NCBI RefSeq assembly: GCF_029428875.1
Contig: NZ_JAJSOO010000001.1
Span: 5,084,001-5,148,000 of the forward strand
Reading direction: 5' to 3'
Source: Streptomyces sp. JH34
GTDB lineage: Bacteria > Actinomycetota > Actinomycetes > Streptomycetales > Streptomycetaceae
Length of the DNA: 64,000 bases
The position numbers were made by a program, and so were the translations under genes. The notes beneath the pieces were generated by a model that did not search any database, was not told the origin of the DNA, and saw nothing but the letters and a program-made list of their open reading frames with translations. Positions 36,078 to 44,593 of the stretch are shown here, piece after piece. The stretch's first letter is position 1. Each line of letters begins with the position of its first letter.

Positions 36078-36100
36078 ACCGACGAGAGTGCGCGGCGGGT

Positions 36101-36138
36101 GTTACCCGGCCGCATCCCTCCTGTTTCCCTGGAGGAAC
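36101..36138 (-). promoter_or_regulatory. GlnR-like box upstream of nitrite reductase operon
   Basis: Read on the minus strand, four pentamers occur at exact 11-bp spacing: GTTCC, GAAAC, GATGC, GTAAC, matching the a1-b1-a2-b2 layout gTnAC-N6-GaAAC of GlnR boxes. The site lies 24-61 bases upstream of the flavoprotein start. GlnR control of nirB and nasA is known in Streptomyces. Confidence 0.75.
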
Positions 36139-36226
36139 CTTGCGCTCAGCGCGTCCCGACGCCCTCTGTGAGGGCGCGGACACCACCGGTTGGACGGTGT
36201 ACGCACCATCTGCTTAAGTCGCGAGC

Positions 36227-37018
36227 ATGCCTGACATAACCCTCACCACCCTGCTCGTCCTCTGCCTGGCCGCCGCGGCGGCCGGCTGGATCGACGCGGT
36301 GGTGGGCGGTGGCGGCCTCCTCCTCCTGCCCGCCCTGCTGCTGGGGCTGCCGCACGTCCCGGCCGCGCACGTCCTCGGCACCAACAAGGCCGTCGCCATC
36401 GTCGGCACGTCGGGCGCGGCCGTCACCTACCTGCGCAAGGCGCCGGTGCAGGTGGGGACCGCCGTACGCATCGGGCTCATGGCGCTCGCGGGGTCGATGA
36501 CCGGCGCGTTCTTCGCGGCAGGCATCAGCAGCGACGTGCTGCGCCCGGTGATCATGGTGGTGCTGCTCGCGGTCGCCGCCTTCGTGATGCTGCGGCCGTC
36601 CTTCGGCACGGCGGCCGCCGGTGACGGCGCGGGCGAGAAGGTCACCAGGGCCCGTACGGTCACCGCGATCGTGCTGGTCGGCGGCGGTATCGGCTTCTAC
36701 GACGGGCTGTTCGGACCCGGCACGGGTACCTTCCTCGTGCTGGCGCTGACGGCCGTGCTCCACCTCGATCTGGTCACCGCGTCCGCCAACGCCAAGATCG
36801 TGAACGTCTGCACCAACGCCGGCGCGCTGGCGATGTTCGCCTACCAGGGGACCGTCCTGTGGCAGCTCGCCGCGCTGATGGCCGTATTCAATCTGGCGGG
36901 CGCGATGCTCGGGGCGCGCATGGCCCTCAGGAAGGGCAGCGACTTCGTCCGCGGGGTCCTGCTGGTCGTGGTGTTCTCGCTGGTCGCCAAGCTCGGCTTC
37001 GACCAGTGGACGGCCTGA
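36227..37018 (+). CDS. TSUP family permease (TauE/SafE-like)
   Basis: Membrane permease of the sulfite-exporter/TauE family, 263 aa with about eight hydrophobic segments. Start AAAAGWIDAVVGGGGLLLLPALLL and the second repeat GGGIGFYDGLFGPGTGTFLVLAL are the family half-repeats. It is divergent from the nitrite reductase operon. TSUP members export sulfite, organosulfonates or other anions; the nitrite neighbourhood makes anion export plausible, but the substrate is not shown by sequence. Confidence 0.9.
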   Translation: MPDITLTTLLVLCLAAAAAGWIDAVVGGGGLLLLPALLLGLPHVPAAHVLGTNKAVAIVGTSGAAVTYLRKAPVQVGTAVRIGLMALAGSMTGAFFAAGISSDVLRPVIMVVLLAVAAFVMLRPSFGTAAAGDGAGEKVTRARTVTAIVLVGGGIGFYDGLFGPGTGTFLVLALTAVLHLDLVTASANAKIVNVCTNAGALAMFAYQGTVLWQLAALMAVFNLAGAMLGARMALRKGSDFVRGVLLVVVFSLVAKLGFDQWTA

Positions 37019-37082
37019 CCGGCGCGTCCCCGCTCGGAACCGGGCGGTCGGGCCGCCGCATCCCGCTCTCCGCTCCGGGCGG

Positions 37083-37715
37083 TCAGCGAACCCCGGTGAG
37101 GTGGGCGTACGCCACCACGTTGCCCAGGTAGCCGGTCTCCCGCGAGAAGCCGCCGCCGCAGGTGATCAGCCGCAGTGAGGCGTCCGGGGTGGCGCCGTAG
37201 ACCCGCTGGTCCGGGAAGGCGTCGTTCTCGTACACCTCGACCGCGTCGACGGAGAAGACGGCGGTGCGGCCGTCCCGGCGGTCGATCTCGACCTCGGCCC
37301 CCTTCTTCAGGGACCCGAGGGAGTAGAACACCGACGGCCCCTCCGCGTCGTCGACATGCCCGGCGACCACCGCGGTGCCCTTGGTGCCGGGCGGGGTGCC
37401 GCCCTCGAACCAGCCGGCGAGATTGCGGTTCCCGGCGGGCGGTGCGTCGAGGCTGCCGTCCGGGCCCAGCCCGAGGCCGGTCATGGGCGCGTCCACACCG
37501 ATGCCCGCGATGCGGATCCTGACCGGGGCGGAGGGACGCAGCGGTTGGGCGGCCCGGGTGCCGGGACGTGGCGCGGCGCCCGCGGTGAAGGCCTCGGCGG
37601 TGGACGGCTGGGGGGCGGCGGTCCGGACGGCCGCGCCGTTGTGGACCAGCCATGTCCCGCACAGCGCGGCGATGCCCGCCAGCCAGGCCTTGGCCTTGAG
37701 CGCCGTCCTGTCCAC
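37083..37715 (-). CDS. Class F sortase
   Basis: Membrane-anchored transpeptidase, 210 aa. A single N-terminal hydrophobic segment (AWLAGIAALCGTWLV), then the sortase barrel with catalytic His in VVAGHVDDAEG, Cys in LITCGGG (about residue 190) and Arg in the following strand (SRETGYLGN). The length and actinobacterial setting fit class F. GTG start with GGAGGGAAGG upstream, 21 bp after the stop of a gene for a putative surface protein; the pair is probably co-transcribed. Confidence 0.9.
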   Translation of the reverse strand: MDRTALKAKAWLAGIAALCGTWLVHNGAAVRTAAPQPSTAEAFTAGAAPRPGTRAAQPLRPSAPVRIRIAGIGVDAPMTGLGLGPDGSLDAPPAGNRNLAGWFEGGTPPGTKGTAVVAGHVDDAEGPSVFYSLGSLKKGAEVEIDRRDGRTAVFSVDAVEVYENDAFPDQRVYGATPDASLRLITCGGGFSRETGYLGNVVAYAHLTGVR

Positions 37716-37736
37716 GTCCCTTCCCTCCGGCCGCCC

Positions 37737-38423
37737 TCAGCGGCGCATGCCGTACGCGCGGCGCGTGCCGTACGCGCGGCGGCTGCGGCGCAGCAGCAGG
37801 ACACCGGCAACGGCTGCCGCCCCGACCAGGCCTGCGCCCGTGGCCAGCTGCGCGGTGTCGGGGGCGGCGCTGCCGCCGACACCCGTCCCCACGTGCCCGG
37901 AGGGCCGGCTGGGGCCGGGGCTGGGCGCGGCCGTCGGCCTGTGCCCCGGCGGCACGGGCGGCTTCGCGGATCCGGGGTCGGTCTCCGGCGGGGGCGTGGG
38001 GCGTGTTCCGGTCCCGGCCCCGGGCTGCCGGACCGTTCCCGCCTCGTCCCCGGTCCCCGTGTCGCCCTCCTCGGTCTGTGGCCAGGAGGGCTCCGACTCC
38101 GCCGGCGGATCCTCGGGGACCCCCAGGTCGCCCGCCAGGTCCGTACCGTCCGCCGCTTCCGGTTCCCCGGACCCCGGTTCCGCCAGGGGATCCAGGCCGC
38201 CCTCGGCCCCTCCCGGGTCGTCCACCGTCCCGCCGCTGTCGCAGGGGGCCGTCGCCACGACGTCCTCGGGGCCGCAGTCCGACGAGCCGGGTGCGGCCGT
38301 CGCCACGGTCCGCTCCGGTCCGCCGAGGCCGTCCGCGTGGGCCGACGGGATGGCGAGGCCGAGCGCTGCGGCGGTGAGGGCCGCGGCGGCGGTACCGGTC
38401 ACGAGGCGGGCGGGGCTGCGCAT
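37737..38423 (-). CDS. Putative surface protein with C-terminal anchor-like tail, candidate sortase partner
   Basis: 228 aa: signal peptide (LVTGTAAAALTAAALGLAIP, cleavage near AHA-D), a 150-residue Pro/Gly/Glu-rich low-complexity region with one Cys pair (SDCGPEDVVATAPCDS), then TGAGLVGAAAVAGVLLLRRSRR, a membrane segment with positive tail as in sortase substrates. The tail lacks a canonical LPxTG or LAxTG; the nearest glycine-rich patch is HVGTGVGG about 20 residues before the helix. ATG 38423 chosen for GGAGG seven bases upstream. Encoded just before the class F sortase. Confidence 0.75.
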   Translation of the reverse strand: MRSPARLVTGTAAAALTAAALGLAIPSAHADGLGGPERTVATAAPGSSDCGPEDVVATAPCDSGGTVDDPGGAEGGLDPLAEPGSGEPEAADGTDLAGDLGVPEDPPAESEPSWPQTEEGDTGTGDEAGTVRQPGAGTGTRPTPPPETDPGSAKPPVPPGHRPTAAPSPGPSRPSGHVGTGVGGSAAPDTAQLATGAGLVGAAAVAGVLLLRRSRRAYGTRRAYGMRR

Positions 38424-38819
38424 GGGAATCCTCCGGGCAGACGGATGTGTCCTGCCTCCGAGGTAACGGGCCCGGCCCGCCGTCCGCACGCTGACGTGCC
38501 ATCAGTTCTCACCCGTACGGACCAGGGGGAGCGGGCCCTTCCGCCCGGCTCGCGCAGGTCGCGGCGGTGAGGGATGCCGCGGGGTCCGGCCGGTGCCGAT
38601 CGGGTGACCCCCGGATCCACTGGTGTGACGCAGCTCACAGGAATGGCGGCGGGTCGGTCGGGCAAACGGTCTCTACCCCCCACGGGACGGCAGCCCCCCC
38701 CGGCCGCCCCCACGGCAACTGCCCTCACCGGCCCACCCCCCCCCGGGACCGGTGAGGGCGGTGTCATGTCGACCGTCCGCAGGGCCTCGCACGACGGGTC
38801 CGCCCCCCGGCCCCGTTCA
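38424..38819 (-). promoter_or_regulatory. Intergenic region with Crp-like palindrome and hairpin
   Basis: No gene. A perfect TGTGA-N6-TCACA element lies at 38624-38639, about 200 bp upstream of the surface-protein gene. A hairpin with 11-bp perfect arms (38721-38731 and 38749-38759) around a C-rich loop lies closer to the upstream gene, possibly its terminator. Two long C runs (about 38693-38700 and 38735-38744) are present. Confidence 0.5.
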
Positions 38820-39308
38820 TCAGGTCCCGGGCGTGTCGCCTCCGTCCGTCGTCGCGGACCAGGTGATGTCCGGCGGGCGCACCCGGGCACACCGCGGCCG
38901 CCCCCTGCCGACGCTCAGGCGCAGACGCGCGGTGAGATGTCCCGTCCGTGCGGCGGCCCCCAGGACCTCCGGGTCGACGTCGGCCATCATCAGCTTGGCC
39001 CGGCGGAACATGGTGAAGGTGCCGGACGCGTCCACCGTGCCCCAGGACAGGTAGACGAAGCGTCCCCCGAGCCGGTTCTGGACGTACGGCCCCGACACCT
39101 CGATCCCCTCCGCGGTGGACACGGTGGTGCAGTCCAGGGTCCAGGAGGCGCCCGGCGCGTCACCGGGACGCAGGCCGAGCAGCTCGTCGGGCCGGTCCTT
39201 GCGCTGCACGCCGACGTGGATGTTGTCGAAACCGGCGAAGTCCGTCCCGGCGCCGCCGGTGCGGCCCGGGAGGTCCGACGCCTCGATGTGGATCTGCATG
39301 CACCCCAT
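38820..39308 (-). CDS. DUF5990-like conserved protein
   Basis: About 162 aa cytosolic protein with MQIHIEASDLPGR at the start and IHVGVQRKDRPDELLGL, GPYVQNRLGGRFVYLSWG in the middle, which I associate with the streptomycete DUF5990 family. Function unknown. Two starts are possible, ATG 39308 and ATG 39299; neither has a good ribosome site. Next to the class IV aminotransferase gene on the same strand (46 bp gap). Confidence 0.7.
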   Translation of the reverse strand: MGCMQIHIEASDLPGRTGGAGTDFAGFDNIHVGVQRKDRPDELLGLRPGDAPGASWTLDCTTVSTAEGIEVSGPYVQNRLGGRFVYLSWGTVDASGTFTMFRRAKLMMADVDPEVLGAAARTGHLTARLRLSVGRGRPRCARVRPPDITWSATTDGGDTPGT

Positions 39309-39354
39309 CGTCCCGTACGCCGTCCCTCGCCCGTCGTCCCGTACGGCGGAGAGG

Positions 39355-40149
39355 TCAGACGGACTCGCGGGGAGCGTCGTCGTACACCCGGGCGAGCAGT
39401 GCCATCAGGTCCTCGTCGACGGCGAAGGTGATGTCGTCGATCCGGTGGACCGGCGCGATCCCCTGCGAGTTGGTGACGAACGCCGCCCGGTAGGCGCCCA
39501 CCCCCTCCAGCGTCACCCCGCGTCGCACGGAGGGGCGGCCCGTCCGGGCGAGCCCGTGCTCCAGCAGTGCCATGGTGATCCCGGTCAGTGCCGGGGCGTC
39601 CGGCCAGACCACCGAAGTCCCGTCCCAGAAGCCGATGTTCGTGATCGATCCCTCGGTCACCATGCCAGCGGGTGAGGTCAGGAGCGCCTCGTCGAAGCCG
39701 GCCCGCCCCGCCTGCTGCCCGTAGTAGGTCTGGCCGAACTCCCCGGGGCGCTTGATGTGCGGTACGGAGCGCGCGTACGGCACCGACATCAGACTCCGCG
39801 GCGTACCGCCCGCACCGACCGGCTCCCGCACCGTCACCATCGTCACCGTCGCCGTGCTGCCCGGTGGCAGGAAGCCGTGCACCCGCACCGACGCGTCCCG
39901 GGCCCCCGTGCTGTCGAGCGCGTGCCCGATCAGCCCCCGCACGCGCTCGCCGTGCAGGGGCGCTCCGAACAGTTCCCGGCTCGCGGAGTCCAGGCGGTCC
40001 AGATGGAGGGCGAGGCCGCGCACCGTGCGGTCCCTGACCTGCATGGCGGTGAAGTGGCCGTATCCGGCGAAGGCCGGGATCCGCAGGGTCTCCTCGGTGG
40101 CGGGGCGCCCGTCGAACTCGACGTAGGGGTCCGGCACGGAAGTCGTCAT
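39355..40149 (-). CDS. Class IV aminotransferase family protein
   Basis: 264 aa PLP fold-type IV protein, relatives of branched-chain aminotransferases and aminodeoxychorismate lyase. Visible blocks: TEGSITNIGFWDG (PLP-contacting Glu and Asn), ALTGITMALLEHGLARTG and AFVTNSQGIAPVHRID near the end. The usual lysine region is less obvious; KRPGEFGQTYY (about residue 136) is the candidate. Substrate unknown. Divergent from the SoxR-boxed reductase gene: only 60 bp separate the two starts. Confidence 0.85.
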   Translation of the reverse strand: MTTSVPDPYVEFDGRPATEETLRIPAFAGYGHFTAMQVRDRTVRGLALHLDRLDSASRELFGAPLHGERVRGLIGHALDSTGARDASVRVHGFLPPGSTATVTMVTVREPVGAGGTPRSLMSVPYARSVPHIKRPGEFGQTYYGQQAGRAGFDEALLTSPAGMVTEGSITNIGFWDGTSVVWPDAPALTGITMALLEHGLARTGRPSVRRGVTLEGVGAYRAAFVTNSQGIAPVHRIDDITFAVDEDLMALLARVYDDAPRESV

Positions 40150-40174
40150 GACCTCAAGCGTAGGCGGCGCTTGA

Positions 40175-40192
40175 CCTCAATCGAGGTTGAGG
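40175..40192 (+). promoter_or_regulatory. SoxR box
   Basis: CCTCAATCGAGGTTGAGG is an 18-bp interrupted palindrome CCTCAA-N6-TTGAGG, the SoxR half-sites. It overlaps TTGACC (40171-40176), a -35-like hexamer, as expected where SoxR activates promoters with a long spacer. Predicted transcription start about 40205. Confidence 0.8.
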
Positions 40193-40208
40193 TGTGAGCC
40201 TTCGGCGC

Positions 40209-40787
40209 ATGGACATCAACGCACCCGCTCCCCTCCCGTCCGACGCCCCGCTGAGGGTGGCCGTCATCCTCGGCAGTAACCGCGAGGGCCGTTTCGGGCC
40301 CGTCGTCGCCGAGTGGTTCCTCGGGAGGGCGGCCGGCCACCCGGACATCGAGACCGAACTGATCGACGTCGCCGACACCGAGCCTCCCGCCGCCGGGGCC
40401 GCCCGGGCGACCGAGCGGCTGGCACACGCCGACGCCTTCGTCGTGCTGACCCCCGAGTACAACCACTCCTACCCGGCCCCGCTGAAGCACCTCATCGACC
40501 GGCACTTCGCCGAATGGCAGGCCAGGCCCGTCGCGTTCGTGTCGTACGGCGGAGTCTCCGGCGGCCTGCGGGCCGTCGAGCACCTGCGCCAGGTCTTCGC
40601 CGAACTGCACGCCGTGTCCGTGCGCGACACCGTCTCCTTCCACAACGCGGGCGCCCTCTTCGACGACCGGGGCGCACTCGCCGACCCGGCCCAGGCGGAC
40701 GGGGCGGCCAAGAGGATGCTCGACCAGCTGGTCTGGTGGGGCCGCGCCCTCCGGGAGGCCAGGGCCCTTCGCCCGTACGGCACCTGA
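40209..40787 (+). CDS. NADPH-dependent FMN reductase family protein, SoxR-controlled
   Basis: 192 aa flavodoxin-like reductase: ILGSNREGRFGPVVAEWFL (FMN phosphate loop) at about residue 21, LTPEYNHSYPAPLKHLID in the middle. Reduces flavins or quinones with NAD(P)H. I start at ATG 40209 because a GTG at 40194 lies within the promoter implied by the SoxR box; the mRNA may then be leaderless. An FMN reductase of this type is a known member of the S. coelicolor SoxR regulon, which responds to redox-active compounds. Confidence 0.85.
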   Translation: MDINAPAPLPSDAPLRVAVILGSNREGRFGPVVAEWFLGRAAGHPDIETELIDVADTEPPAAGAARATERLAHADAFVVLTPEYNHSYPAPLKHLIDRHFAEWQARPVAFVSYGGVSGGLRAVEHLRQVFAELHAVSVRDTVSFHNAGALFDDRGALADPAQADGAAKRMLDQLVWWGRALREARALRPYGT

Positions 40788-40843
40788 CGCGTCGTGGGCC
40801 CACAATCGAAGGGCCACGGACGCCGAGAACGAGGAGAGCCCGG

Positions 40844-41182
40844 ATGACCGAGCCCGCATGGCTGACGGTGCTGACCACCACGGACAGCGAGGAGAAGGCC
40901 CGCACCCTGGCCCGGGACGCGGTGGAGGCACGGCTCGCCGCCTGCGCCCAGATCCCGGCCCCCGTCACCTCCGTCTACCGCTGGCAGGGCGCCGTCGAGA
41001 CGGCAGAGGAGTGGCAGGTGCTGTTCAAGACGACGGCCGCGCGGTACGACGAGCTGGAGGCCCACCTCCTGGCGGCGCACGACTACGCGACGCCGGAGAT
41101 CATCGCGACGCCAGTCGTACGCGGCAGCGAGCGCTACCTCGCCTGGGTGTCCGCCGAGACGGCACGCACGGCGGCCCGGTGA
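40844..41182 (+). CDS. cutA: Divalent-cation tolerance protein CutA
   Basis: 112 aa trimeric ferredoxin-like protein: VLTTTDSEEKARTLARDAVEARLAACAQI, SVYRWQG and EEWQVLFKTT, APVTS loop. Linked to copper/divalent metal tolerance in E. coli, with a still unclear molecular role. ATG with GAGGAG six bases upstream. Four-base GTGA overlap with the next gene. Confidence 0.93.
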   Translation: MTEPAWLTVLTTTDSEEKARTLARDAVEARLAACAQIPAPVTSVYRWQGAVETAEEWQVLFKTTAARYDELEAHLLAAHDYATPEIIATPVVRGSERYLAWVSAETARTAAR

Positions 41183-41634
41183 CGGACGCCCCGCTGCCCT
41201 TCTTCGTATACGGCACGCTGCTCCCGGGCGAGCCCAACCACGACCGCTTCCTCCGGGGCCGCACCCGCGAGGAAGGCCCCGCGGTCCTGCCGGGCGCCCT
41301 CCTCTACGAGGGCCCCGGCTACCCGTACGCGATCGAGGGCCACGGCACCGTCCGCGGCGCGCTGGTCACCGCGGCGCCCGGGGCGTACGCGGAACTGCTC
41401 GGGCTCCTGGACGCCCTGGAGCAGTACCTGGGGCCGGAGCACCCGCGCAACCTGTACGAACGGGTGGCCCGCCGCGCCGTCCCCGGACCACCGGAAGCGC
41501 CCGGTGAGCCCGTCCGCGCCTGGGTCTACCTCGCCGCGGCCGCCGTCACCCGGTCCCTGCGCACCGGCGGCACACCCGTGCCGGGCGGCGACTGGCTCAG
41601 CCGGCGGCCTCCACACGCACGGCGCACACCTTGA
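41179..41634 (+). CDS. Gamma-glutamylcyclotransferase-like (AIG2/GGACT) protein
   Basis: 151 aa. The family fold motif FVYGTLLPGEPNHDRFL at the N terminus binds the substrate carboxylate; a candidate catalytic Glu is in LLGLLDALEQYLGP (about residue 80). Family members act on gamma-glutamylamines or glutathione-related dipeptides; the substrate is unassigned. Coupled to cutA by a GTGA overlap. Its 3' end overlaps the convergent nasA gene by 38 bp. Confidence 0.87.
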   Translation: MTDAPLPFFVYGTLLPGEPNHDRFLRGRTREEGPAVLPGALLYEGPGYPYAIEGHGTVRGALVTAAPGAYAELLGLLDALEQYLGPEHPRNLYERVARRAVPGPPEAPGEPVRAWVYLAAAAVTRSLRTGGTPVPGGDWLSRRPPHARRTP

Positions 41635-43672
41635 ACTCCGGCATCCGGGAGACCGGGTCCAGGGCCGGGTTCGTCAGCGAGTTGGCCCGGCCCTCGCCCG
41701 GCCAGTGGAACGGCATGAACACGGTGTCCTGACGGATCCCCACGGTGATCCGCGCCGGAGCCACCGCCCGCCCCCGCCGGGACGTGACGGCGACGCCCTC
41801 GCCCTCGGCCACCCCGATCCGCTCCGCGAGCCGGGGATGCAGCTCCACGAACGGGCCCGGCGCCGCCGCGTTCAGCTCGGCCACCCGTCGGGTCTGCGCC
41901 CCCGACTGGTACTGGGACACGACCCGGCCGGTCGTCAGCACCACCGGGTACTCCGCATCCGTCTCCTCCGCTGCGGCCCGGTGCGTGACCGGGACGAACC
42001 TCGCCCGCCCGTCGTCCGTCGCGAACCGCTCCAGGAACAGCCGCGGCGTCCCGGCGTGCCCCTCGTCCGGACACGGCCAGAACACCCCGTCCTCCGCCGC
42101 GATGCGGGCGTAGGTGATGCCCGCGTAGTCGGCGGGGCCGCCGGCCGACGCCCGGCGCAGCTCGTCGAAGACCTCCTCCGGCTCGGCGGGGAAGCCCTTC
42201 CCGTGCCCCAGCAGACCGGCCAGCGCGTGCAGAACCTCCAGGTCACTGCGTACTCCGTCCGGAGGCGTGACCGCCCGCTGCCGCAGCAGCACCCGGCCCT
42301 CCAGACTGGTCGTCGTCCCGCTCTCCTCCGCCCACTGCGTCACCGGCAGCACCACATCGGCCAGCGCCGCCGTCTCCGACAGCACCACGTCCGCGACCGC
42401 CAGGAAGTCCAGCGACTTCAGCCGCTCCTCGACGTGCCCCGCGTGGGGCGCCGACACGACCGGATTGGAGCCCATGACCAGAAGCGACCGCACATCCCGC
42501 CCCAGCGCGTCCAGCAGTTCGTACGCGCTGCGCCCCGGCCCCGGCAGTGAGTCGGGGTCGACGCCCCACACCCCGGCCACGTGGCGGCGCGCCGCAGGGT
42601 CCGTGAGCTTGCGGTAACCGGGCAGCTGGTCGGCCTTCTGGCCGTGCTCCCGCCCGCCCTGGCCGTTGCCCTGACCGGTCAGGCAGCCGTAGCCCGACAG
42701 CGGCCGGCCGGCCCGGCCGGTGGCCAGACAGAAGTTGATCCACGCCCCGACCGTGTCCGTGCCCTTGGCCTGCTGCTCGGGGCCCCGCGCGGTGAGCACC
42801 ATCCCGTTCTCCGCCCCGCAGAACATCTCCACGGCCTCGCGCAGCTGCGGCACGGACACCCCGGTGAGGCGCTCCACCAGCTCGGGCCAGTGCGCCATCG
42901 CGCCCGCCCGGGCCTCGTCCCAGCCGCTCGTCCGGGTGCGCACGAACTCGTCGTCCACCCGCCCGTCCGCCACGACCAGGTGCAGCATCCCGAGCGCGAG
43001 CGCCAGATCGGTGCCGGGCCGCGGTGCCAGATGCAGATCCGCCTGCTCGGCGGTCCTGGTCCGGCGCGGATCGATGACGATCAGCCGGCCGCCGTTCTCC
43101 CGCAGCTCGGTCAGATAGCGCAGCGCGGGAGGCATCGTCTCCGCGAGGTTCGAACCGACCAGGATCACGCACCCGGTCCGGGGGACGTCCTCCAGCGGGA
43201 ACGGCAGCCCCCGGTCGAGGCCGAACGCACGCTGGTGGGCGGCGGCCGCCGACGACATGCAGAAGCGTCCGTTGTAGTCGATCTGCGAGGTGCCGAGCAC
43301 CACCCGGGCGAACTTCCCGAGGGCGTAGGCCTTCTCGTTGGTGAGCCCGCCCCCGCCGAACACGCCCACGGCGTCCGCTCCGTGCTCCGCCCGTGTGCCG
43401 CGCAGCCCGTCCGCGATCCGGCCCAGCGCCTCGTCCCAGCTCGCCGGGGCCAGCTCACCGCCCGCGTCCCGCACGAGGGGCCCCGTCAGCCGGACACCGG
43501 CGGCCAGCACGGCGGGCGCGGTGCGGCCCTTGCCGCACAGGGCGCCCCGGTTGACGGGGAACTCGGTACGCTCCACGACCTCGACCACCCCGCCGTCGGT
43601 GACCGGTCGCAGCTTCATCCCGCACTGGAGCGCGCAGTACGGGCAGTGGGTGGACGTCTCGGTGCGGGCCAT
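41597..43672 (-). CDS. nasA: Assimilatory nitrate reductase catalytic subunit
   Basis: 691 aa molybdopterin enzyme reducing nitrate to nitrite. N-terminal [4Fe-4S] ligands CPYCALQCG and later GALCGKGR; molybdopterin domains with NGRFCMSSAAAAHQRAFG and VLVGSNLAETMPP; C-terminal MGD-binding region ending VCAVRVEAAG. Lacks the C-terminal [2Fe-2S] extension, as in the short Nas form. Start ATG 43672. Feeds nitrite to NirBD, encoded about 7 kb away on the same strand. A GlnR-like box precedes it. Confidence 0.94.
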   Translation of the reverse strand: MARTETSTHCPYCALQCGMKLRPVTDGGVVEVVERTEFPVNRGALCGKGRTAPAVLAAGVRLTGPLVRDAGGELAPASWDEALGRIADGLRGTRAEHGADAVGVFGGGGLTNEKAYALGKFARVVLGTSQIDYNGRFCMSSAAAAHQRAFGLDRGLPFPLEDVPRTGCVILVGSNLAETMPPALRYLTELRENGGRLIVIDPRRTRTAEQADLHLAPRPGTDLALALGMLHLVVADGRVDDEFVRTRTSGWDEARAGAMAHWPELVERLTGVSVPQLREAVEMFCGAENGMVLTARGPEQQAKGTDTVGAWINFCLATGRAGRPLSGYGCLTGQGNGQGGREHGQKADQLPGYRKLTDPAARRHVAGVWGVDPDSLPGPGRSAYELLDALGRDVRSLLVMGSNPVVSAPHAGHVEERLKSLDFLAVADVVLSETAALADVVLPVTQWAEESGTTTSLEGRVLLRQRAVTPPDGVRSDLEVLHALAGLLGHGKGFPAEPEEVFDELRRASAGGPADYAGITYARIAAEDGVFWPCPDEGHAGTPRLFLERFATDDGRARFVPVTHRAAAEETDAEYPVVLTTGRVVSQYQSGAQTRRVAELNAAAPGPFVELHPRLAERIGVAEGEGVAVTSRRGRAVAPARITVGIRQDTVFMPFHWPGEGRANSLTNPALDPVSRMPEFKVCAVRVEAAG

Positions 43673-43694
43673 ACGCCCAGCGTGCGAGGCCGGT

Positions 43695-43732
43695 ATTACG
43701 GGTACCGGTGCGTCCGGTTACGCTCCCGGTAC
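43695..43732 (-). promoter_or_regulatory. GlnR-like box upstream of nasA
   Basis: On the minus strand, pentamers at 11-bp spacing read GTACC, GTAAC, CACCG, GTAAT (43732 to 43695), the same layout as the site before the nirB operon though weaker in the third element. It ends 23 bases before the nasA start. GlnR activation of nasA is established in S. coelicolor. Confidence 0.7.
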
Positions 43733-43739
43733 GCGCACC

Positions 43740-44495
43740 TCAGCCCGCCCCGCCCGCCGCCGTGAGGTCGTCCGCGAGCGCCTCCGCGACCCCGGGCTCC
43801 CGCGGTCCCAGGAAGTGCGGATCGGGTTCGAACACCACGTCCAGGAGCGCCTTGCCGGCCGCGAACACCTCTCGCGTCCCGCCGTAGTACCACGTCACGT
43901 CGTGCACGTCGTCGACCCCGACCCCGTACGCGTCGATCCCGGCCGAGCGGCACAGCGCGATCGCCCGCCGGATGTGGAAGCCCTGGCTCACGAGCACGGC
44001 CCGGTCGACCCCGAACACCTTCCTGGCCCGTACACAGGAGTCCCAGGTGTCGAAGCCCGCGTAGTCGCTGACGATCCGCGCGTCCGGCACCCCGCGCTCC
44101 GCGAGATACGCGCGCATGGCATCCGGTTCGTCGTACTCCTCGCGGCTGTTGTCCCCGGTGACCAGGACGACCCGGACCTTCCCGGTCCTGTACAGCTCGG
44201 CGGCGGCGTCCAGCCGGTGCGCGAGATACGGCGACGGCCGCCCCTCCCACAGCCCCGCCCCGAACACCACGGCGACCTGCTGCGCCGGGGCCCCGGCCGT
44301 CGTACGCACCCGGGCGTCGGCCGTGGTGTGCAGCCACGCCGCGGGCGCCAGCGCCACCGCACACGCCACCATCAGCGCCTGCACCAGCCGGCGCCGCCCC
44401 CGCCGGGTCCGCGGCAGCCGCGGCCGCCGGGCCGCGAGTCGTCCCAGAGCGCCCGGCCGCGCCCGGCCGGGTCCCCACGGTGCCTTCAGCCGCAT
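43740..44495 (-). CDS. SanA/YdcF-like (DUF218) membrane protein
   Basis: 251 aa. Very basic N terminus, then one membrane segment (LVQALMVACAVALAPAAWL) placing the DUF218 domain outside the membrane. Conserved VAVVFGAGLWEGRPSPYLAHR, LVTGDNSREEYDEPDAM and LVSQGFHIRRAIALCR. In E. coli SanA affects the cell-envelope permeability barrier; here the role is inferred only from family. ATG 44495 (MRLKAPWGPG) has a G-rich stretch but no clean ribosome site. Confidence 0.85.
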   Translation of the reverse strand: MRLKAPWGPGRARPGALGRLAARRPRLPRTRRGRRRLVQALMVACAVALAPAAWLHTTADARVRTTAGAPAQQVAVVFGAGLWEGRPSPYLAHRLDAAAELYRTGKVRVVLVTGDNSREEYDEPDAMRAYLAERGVPDARIVSDYAGFDTWDSCVRARKVFGVDRAVLVSQGFHIRRAIALCRSAGIDAYGVGVDDVHDVTWYYGGTREVFAAGKALLDVVFEPDPHFLGPREPGVAEALADDLTAAGGAG

Positions 44496-44593
44496 GCGGC
44501 GCCCCCGCCCTCGTACCGGATTCCTCGTGGAAGGGGACGAACGACGAGGGCGAATGGTTCGCGCCGCCCACAAGGCCGCCCACAAGGAGGAGC

